Shown: positions 57,757-64,000 of the stretch, one piece after another
Position numbering within the stretch: the first letter of the stretch is position 1
Layout: each line of letters opens with the position of its first letter
Origin: Aristolochia californica
Lineage: Eukaryota > Streptophyta > Magnoliopsida > Piperales > Aristolochiaceae
Assembly: GCA_029961685.1 (NCBI GenBank)
Contig: JARWKL010000010.1
Span: forward strand, 2,914,001 to 2,978,000
Length of the DNA stretch: 64,000 nt
Reading direction: 5' to 3'
Notes under the pieces: generated by a model
Told to the model about the DNA's origin: nothing
What the model saw: only the letters and a program-made list of their open reading frames with translations
The model's database searches: none
Program-made: the position numbers and the translations under genes

Positions 57757-58621
57757 ACTCTGATTTTCCATTATCGGAGTTGCACTAAGAAAGAAAAAGC
57801 TATCCTAAGAAGGGAGCCCAGAACGAAAAGCAAACAAAGAGTTGAGGAGTCATCTTATACTTCTCACGTCTTTTGAAGCAAAGTCCTTCTCTCTCAAGTG
57901 CTTACGCCTTTTCATAGAGAGACATATATGAAGTTGTCTCAGATTAGGATTTTCAACAGGCGTCTGCTTGCCAAAAGTAGCCAGAAAGCCAAACATGGCT
58001 GCTCACCTGGATTACCCAAATGCCCCTGCAAACCAGAGTTAGAAAACGATAGATAATGGATGCAAATTGAGGTTCTGCGTTTTGAACCTCATCTGCTTGG
58101 GCAACTATTGCTATTTTGCTACTCGATAGGGCAGATTCGTCAAATCAAGTGGTGGAAACAGTCTCCCAGGCAAGCTTAAAAGAAGTAACGCAAATGTTTT
58201 AAGAGGGAGAGAATATATTAAAGTTCAGTGCTTTGTCTGCTTCGTATGTTCCTTGCTAAGATCTAAGCTTTTCTTCTGCAGCTCTCAAACAGCTGTTCTC
58301 TCTCTTCTTCCCGTTTTTCTTTTCTTTTATCTATACATCTTTCACTCTTTTATCTTTTCGCGTGTGACTGCAGAAAGCTCTGAGAGACGGAGAGAAAGGG
58401 TTAACCCAGAAACGAATGGAGAGATTCCCAAAAGTGTGAGTTGGATAGGATGGTTTCTACTGACAGTTGCATGAGAAAGGTCGAAAATCGAGTTGGAGAT
58501 TGATTTTACTCTCTAGCAAAGTTCACGGGCAACACAGATCAGTGCCAATCAGGTAGAGAACGGAGTAGAGAGAAAAGAAAACGTTTCATACCCTCTGGCT
58601 TTTCCATTTTCTCTTCTATTC
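56258..58621. other. Spacer and probable promoter/5' leader of the EPFL gene
   Basis: No second gene is supported. A long minus-strand frame (57008-57577) is Ser/Lys-rich and looks random. A (GA)14 tract lies at 57722-57749. The region from about 57700 to 58621 is likely leader or promoter of the peptide gene, possibly with introns. Confidence 0.4.
57722..57749 (+). repeat. (GA)n microsatellite upstream of the EPFL gene
   Basis: About 14 GA units. GA-rich tracts near plant promoters can bind BBR/BPC GAGA factors; here that is only a possibility. Confidence 0.85.
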
Positions 58622-59480
58622 ATGGATTTGAAAGGGTGGAGACCAAGATTCAAGCCGAAACGGCCTTGTTTTTACTGCTTCTCCATCTGTTTATTCTCTC
58701 TCTGTGCTCTGGTCAACACCTTCAGCACCAGAAGTTTATGTTTTGGTAAGTCCATTCTTAATGAATCCATAAATGGCTTTGTCGATTTTCATTGGAAATC
58801 TGCAATTCGTTTCTGATCCTTGTAACAATTTTACCGTTTTTCTTTTCCTTTGGAGCAGGCATCAGGGGTTCAACAGGTAGATGGAATGATTGTTATACTA
58901 AGGTGGGTTTCTGATGTTCAGTCATCTCCGAAATTTGTGAACCCGCGTTTCTTCCTCCTCTTCTTTTATTCTCCTCTTCCCTTCCCTTTCCTCTTCTTCT
59001 GGTATATGCCTGTTAGAATACTCCCCAATGGCGGTGCTCACCCCCACCTTTTCAGGCCATCTGCCTCGAGTTAGGAGCATTTGCCTGATGTGGTGACGTA
59101 TTCACCTGGAGCATTCTAGTTTCCCTTCGTCCCAATTGGTTTGCTTCAACAGAAATGAATCATAGCCAAGCCTTTGGCAGCCAATGTGAACATGGGACAG
59201 TACTGTTGAGCGCTAACTATTTGAAGGTGACAAACAGGGAACAGCAGCGGAGGTTACAGAGAAAGTGGCTGTGGGTGGTGAGGCGGAGTCATTTTCAGAT
59301 CCGATACGGCGATATCTGAGTGGACCGGGATCTTCTCCTCCCCGATGCACATCGAAATGCGGCAAGTGTTCTCCCTGCAAGCCGGTTCACGTCCCCGTGC
59401 CGCCAGGAACGCCAGTGACGACGGAGTACTACCCAGAGGCCTGGCGGTGCAAGTGCGGCAATAAACTATACATGCCGTAG
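58622..59480 (+). CDS. EPIDERMAL PATTERNING FACTOR-like peptide precursor (EPFL4/5/6 group)
   Basis: Three proposed exons: 58622-58745, 58859-58876 (18 nt) and 59227-59480; 396 nt, 131 aa, in phase with GT-AG introns. Exon 1 gives a basic start and a signal anchor (CFYCFSICLFSLCALVNTFS). Exon 3 ends with the mature peptide: LSGPGSSPPRCTSKCGKCSP, CKPVHVPVPPG, and EYYPEAWRCKCGNKLYMP, with six cysteines in EPFL4/5/6 spacing. These peptides bind ERECTA-family receptors and, in Arabidopsis, EPFL4 and EPFL6 promote stem growth and EPFL6 (CHALLAH) affects stomata. Placement in this subgroup rests on the GSxPPRC and YYPEAWRCKCGNKLxMP blocks. The mature end is certain; the micro-exon and the acceptor GAAG|GTGACA at 59227 are my best phase-consistent choice and less sure. 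Confidence 0.85.
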
Positions 59481-59830
59481 ACGGCGACTAAATCTCACCG
59501 AGTCTGTAATCTTCGCCTGTGCTGCGCAAGAAACTAAGGCTCAGATATCTATTGTACTCTCCGTTTGAGACGATGGCTCTGTGTGGTTGTGATGATCTAA
59601 CGGAAGTGAAATTTTTTGTGTTGATACATGATAGAGTTCTACACTCACTCTAACATTAATGGAAATGGTTGTAACCCTTCTTCTCTTGTCTTTATTGTCC
59701 AAAAAACTGTAGATATTGTGATTGATTCGTGAGAGAGTTAACTGGGATTTTGTTCAACAAGTAATTGAATGTGAATGAACATCGAGATTTTTCTCTCTAC
59801 TGGTTATTCTCTTTTCGTTTTTTTTTCTTC
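59481..59830. other. 3' UTR of the EPFL gene and spacer
   Basis: No coding signal; AATGTGAATGAAC and T-rich stretches. A polyadenylation region is expected here. Confidence 0.4.
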
Positions 59831-59841
59831 TTAATTTTTTA

Positions 59842-60555
59842 TGTGAGAGAGCTGCGTCCTAGGAGGCAGCAGGAGTTGCAGGAGACAAGGAGCTTTTCAG
59901 CTGGGGAACGAAAGTTACTGAAGAGTACCTCTCTGATGTACATGTCCCTGTCGACGCACTGAGGGCAAAAGCTCCAAAGAGTCTGAAATTTGCACTGTTG
60001 CTGAAGATGAGTCCAGCTCTTTCAATTATTGGATGGTTGAAGGGAACGAGTCTCCCCTCCCGTGGTACGATGATGATTACTTCGGCCTCCCGAGCTTTGC
60101 TACCGAAGGACTGGACAACTAGTTTAACTAAAGAATCACCAGCAACAGGAATTATATTTGCAGATGATTTCATCCCCCTGTCTACCATTGTAAGCTTTAG
60201 GAAGCTAGGATTATCAAGCACGCCTGAGCCAACCCCTCTAAGGCCAGGCCCTTTGGCCGCACTTTCCGAGGTTACAAGGCGAAGGAAGAACTGAGGCAGG
60301 AAGAGAGATCAGTTTCCTGCAATAAGAAATATACGAACTTCTAAAAAGAGAGGATTCTTTCTGATCCATTCGCAGGAGCAATAGAGAGCTCTCTGTTGCA
60401 AACGCTGTGATAGAACTAGTCACCTTAAAATCTTGACCAGGCCATTCACCTTGTTGGGCATTAATAGAACCAGGCCAAGGATTTCCTAGACCAAGCAGTG
60501 GAAGAGATGAGAATTATACCTCACCATTCAAACCGAGTGGACTCGTCAAATTCAC
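59842..60555 (+). pseudogene. Decayed coding fragment of unrecognised family
   Basis: Plus-strand pieces look coding by composition but change frame: EAAGVAGDKELFSWGTKVTE-EYLSDVHVPVDAL, then SSKESEICTVAEDESSSFNY and WMVEGNESPLPWYDDDYFGL up to GLDN-stop, then GQGFPRPSSGRDENYTSPFK and PSGLVKF-stop at about 60550. The open frames on either strand that span the region do not fit a known family. It may be exons of a real gene that I failed to splice, or a pseudogene. Confidence 0.35.
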
Positions 60556-62112
60556 CTAGTGATGACCATGTATCTTTCTAGGATACCGTTTAGAAAAGTT
60601 GTACATATCTCATCATGTAAGTTTTGATAAAAATAGTTTTCCCTACATGAAAATTATACACTTTTTATACAACCACCCACCTCACTCACTCAAGACATCC
60701 ATGATCAATTTTTAGACCCTCGCTCATCTCCACCTCCTACCCTTGAACATGTTAATATTCCTTGCCCATTCCCTCTACTACACATTGTACTAACTCTACT
60801 TCTTGTATGGCTTCTCCCTCTTACCCCTAATGAACCTTGCCCAGAGGTGACATCATACTGAGCCACTTCGCAAACAATTCGAGTTCGGCTCGGTCCCGGC
60901 TCTAACAATCCCGAACTTGAACTGAATTCGAGTTCTGGGTCGTGTTCGTATAGTTACACGAGCCTTAGTTCGGTTCGCGAGATCACGAGCCAACTTGGTA
61001 AGTTAAACAATTCAGGCCTTTGGGCACTCATCTTCTTTGGGGAAAATCAGAGATGTAGAGACGGGATAGAAAAATCGCCACTCTCGCCTCTCAATTCCTC
61101 TCTCGTCCACTCTTTATAGACTCCAATTATCTCGTCTTCTCTAACAAATGGAGAGAGATAGAAAACTCATAGACTCTGCTTGGAGGGATGCCCTATTTCT
61201 TCTGTTTTGTGTTAGTAATTTTCAATTTTTCTTCTTACTTTTTTGTTCAAATAGGTGTCCTGTCGAGATGAGTTGTTGTGTAGAGTTGCTTTGCCGCTTC
61301 GGATTACCACTGTAATTGCTTGGACGAATTCACATGTTTCCATTTCTACCCGTTGTTTTGAAGGTATTTTGTGATGGGCTACCAGTGTCTTGCGAGCTGA
61401 CTTAGTTACGTATTTATACTAGTGCAGCTTTAGCATCTCCATTGAGCAAACTGTTTAAAATTTTCATATCCCTTAATTTCTCTCTTGTATTGAGTTTGCA
61501 AATAGTACTTTCTTCAATATATTTTCGTAAAAATCACTTCAGAGCAATGCCTATAGACCCACTACCTAAAAAGTATAGGAGTGTGCCCAACATCCAGCTT
61601 GACTCGAGTCTTTTCATTCTTCACCCATGGGTGTTTTTTGTTTGAGTTACCCTCAGAAAGTGAATAATCTCTATGCTGTGTCCTAAGTTGGTTTATTTTT
61701 TCACCATTAAAATTGAGCAGAGTATGTTTCAAACTATGACCATTTTGATTAGTGTATGGAGTTTTGTCGTACGACTAGGAATGATTTTTCTTCGTTCACC
61801 ATTATGATGTGCAAGTTGGATCTCTTGGTAAAAAACAAATAGATCCTCAGCTTGAGGGGAAGAAGTAGAAGAAAAAATACAAGAAAGAGGTAACCAATAA
61901 TGAAGAATTCTATATGTGATAATCAAGTTTTATGTGACTAGAATATCATAGTAAGAGGGAGACAAGACGAGAACAAGATGAAGACTACAAAAAAGATGTG
62001 AACAAGAAGAAAATAAATCAATTCAAAGCAATCAAAATATCCTTTTCAAGCACACAAGTTTCTTGACCAAGATTATTTGCAAGTGAAGTTACAAACACCA
62101 GTTTGAGGGGAG
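60556..62112. other. Spacer with repeat-like sequence
   Basis: No gene seen. 60870-61000 contains CGAGTTCGGCTCGGT-type words of a dispersed repeat, similar in style to 11840-11900. The last 12 bases before 62113 (GTTTGAGGGGAG) form a polypurine tract. Confidence 0.4.
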
Positions 62113-62489
62113 TGTTAAAAAACACCCACGTGTGTAGGGGTGGCATGGCTAGTAAATAAGGAAAACTTTCATAGAAATGGTATAGAGTTGTAATTATACA
62201 AGTTAATCTATGTCCTCTTATGTTTTTTTTCCTTTTGAAGCATGTAGACCTAAGGGCTTGTAATCATTGTAAACACTTTCTCACTACTATAAAAAAAAAA
62301 AAACTCAAGGCATGGGGTAAAGCATTTAAACCTCCCTCTTTTGGTTCAAATTTGTCCATATACCTTTGTCTCATTTCCTCTTCTTTCTTTCCCTTGGTTT
62401 CTTCTTCTTCTCTCCCAAGAGTTAGAATTTCTCTCTTCTCTCATTCCCTTAGATCTCTTGTGTTTATGTCTTGTCCCTAGAAATCAACA
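62113..62489 (+). mobile_element. LTR of a copia-like element (3' LTR or solo)
   Basis: A polypurine tract GTTTGAGGGGAG is followed by TGTTAAAAAACACCC, and the block ends AATCAACA after a pyrimidine-rich stretch, 377 bp. The same tract and a TGTTAG start occur at 478-495. No coding remains of the element were recognised upstream. Confidence 0.6.
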
Positions 62490-64000
62490 ACAATGCAAGT
62501 TCACTAGTCAAGGATTTGAATACTTGAATTCAGATTTTCTAGACCAAGATCACTCTAAGAATTTCAAAGTAAGAGTGGATTTTGAATACAATCCTCCAAA
62601 CACTCAATATTATCTAAAAGGCCCCTCACATGCCCCAACAAATCATTATGTTAAAATGTGTAATATGATTTCAAATTATGATTGCTAAGACTCTATCATG
62701 AAATATGCTAAGTAAATAAAGATTTTAAAATATAAAGCCAAAAATATACAGCTCTTTGATCGTTGGCTCTTCAAAAACTCAAATCCAATCTCTAAATTTG
62801 ATTTCAAAGCATATGCATTTTTTACTTGGGAGTCGAGATCAAATAACATTTGAGTGAAATCACCTTAAACAAATAAGTTCTTAGTGCTCAGATTTTAGAA
62901 CGTCGAGCTCACTCAAGGGACCTTTAATCCTTTTCGGAACTCAATGAAATCTCAACTAAATGCATGAAAAAATACTTTTAATTTTTATTATGAGCTGATA
63001 ATCACATATATCGGTCACTTACAGATTTTGGAAACTTATCATGACCGAATCATATCCAAGAAGCACTATCATAATTGTATCTTCAAGCCAATCATCCACT
63101 TGATGTTGGTCCGCTTGGTTGGCCTTTTAAGTTGCTTTTGTTTTCTTCAAGTTGTTCGATTGAGGCATTGAATGAGTTTCAATATACGTTTTTCTAGTTT
63201 AAGTTGTTCAACAAGTCATTCGGTTAGAGCACCAAATGAGTTGCAATATAAGCTTTTCTAGATTTAGTCATTCAATTGGGTCATCGAATTAGTTGCAACA
63301 AAGAATTTTTTACTCTTTAAGTCATCCCATTGATTTGAGTCATACGGAATACTATCATATTCATGCATTCTTTTTTTTTTCTTTTTTTTCTTTTTCTCCT
63401 TTTCATTTTTTATTGGGAAGCATCGAAGTGAGAGAGAAGAAGAGAAAAAGTGGAAAAGAGAGAACCAAGAGAACACGATCCTTAATACCTTGCAATGCTA
63501 TAGTAGCTCAGTAGGCCCTTGGGTTGATCAGATTTTCAAATAACAATTCAATTTAAGCTGGATTAGCTTTTGAAATGGGGGAAATTTTAAAGCAATTTGG
63601 CTTGAATTTAATTTCACAACATAAGCACACTAGTTAGGGATCAGAAGTATTGAACTCAATATTTTTAAACCAAGACCAATCAAAAGGTTTCAAAGTGTAA
63701 GTGCACTAATATTTTGGACTTCAACAATTGCCCTTCAATCTGCAATACTATGTAAAATCCCCTTCAAATGCCCCAAATAATTTCAAATTAATCTGAAAGC
63801 CACTTCAAATTTTCTTGTTGAAATAAATGATATTAACAAGGTCTAGCAAGAGTTGAACCAAGCAAGAAGGACTTTGAAGTAACAGTGGAAGAAATACTTT
63901 CGTATTTATTAGGTGGCTTTCCAAGTTGCAAATCTTGTATCCAAATAACGTTTCAAAGTCTAAGAGCGTTTAGGAATGGTTGTTTTTGCTTTAGGAGTCG
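62490..64000. repeat. Repeat-derived sequence, no gene
   Basis: 62500-62640 and 63610-63780 resemble each other (words such as CACTAGT, AAGACCA, CACTCAATATTA/CTGCAATACTA, TCACATGCCCC/TCAAATGCCCC), and the first follows directly on the LTR end. 63140-63300 has an approximately 60-bp imperfect direct repeat (AAGTTGTTC, AATGAGTTGCAATATA). These may be internal parts of one element family. Confidence 0.4.

Overview
The window is nuclear DNA from a flowering plant, probably a dicot or basal angiosperm. The evidence is spliced genes with GT-AG introns, plant-only families (EPF-like peptide, DIR1-like lipid transfer protein, vacuolar NHX antiporter), A+T-rich spacers, and many LTR retrotransposons and Harbinger-type elements. 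The species cannot be named from the sequence. About ten genes are supported. They are ordinary single genes separated by transposon debris, with no operon or gene cluster. Exon boundaries below were set by hand from splice consensus, reading phase and remembered family sequence.

Layout, left to right. 0-7 kb: Ty1/copia remnants, a LINE 3' end, the first exon of an ankyrin/BTB-type gene (minus) and a two-exon 125-aa unknown protein (minus). 7.9-14.5 kb: complete 8-exon EMC3 gene (minus), with a minisatellite and a solo LTR in its largest intron. 14.9-16.2 kb: a non-autonomous Harbinger-like element. 16.5-17.7 kb: a 5-exon NTF2-like, probably plastid-targeted protein (plus). 18.1-18.4 kb: a DIR1-like lipid transfer protein (minus). 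19.4-19.9 kb: an LTR with primer site. 20.2-21.7 kb: 5-exon RhoGDI (minus). 24.2-28.1 kb: a truncated copia element with a long LTR, a Harbinger element nested in that LTR, and a 65-bp palindrome-rich array. 30.3-30.7 kb: an intronless EF-hand protein. 31.4-34.1 kb: an LTR-to-LTR but internally deleted copia element. 34.8-35.1 kb: a secreted cysteine-rich peptide with a long (GAA)n just upstream. 35.3 kb: tRNA-Val(CAC), minus. 35.8-43.6 kb: complete 14-exon vacuolar NHX Na+(K+)/H+ antiporter (plus); its introns hold a Tourist-like MITE, a 47-bp foldback and a complete Cassandra element. 45.7-50.1 kb: degenerate copia (minus) beside a reticulon-like fragment. 51.1-53.4 kb: a second copy of the long-LTR copia family. 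53.8-56.3 kb: a degraded Harbinger element with Myb/SANT and transposase remnants. 58.6-59.5 kb: an EPFL4/5/6-type secreted peptide gene (plus). 59.9-64 kb: an unrecognised decayed coding fragment, an LTR and repeat-derived sequence.

The genes do not form one pathway. They serve ER membrane-protein insertion (EMC3), ROP/Rho cycling (RhoGDI), vacuolar ion exchange (NHX), calcium binding (EF-hand), lipid or systemic signalling (DIR1-like) and ligand signalling (EPFL). No clearly new multi-gene system was found. The most notable observations are the short Cassandra element with perfect target duplication inside NHX, the palindrome array in the copia LTR, a tandem duplication that copied an LTR/flank junction, the (GAA)n between TATA box and start codon of the cysteine-rich peptide gene, and two small proteins I cannot assign.
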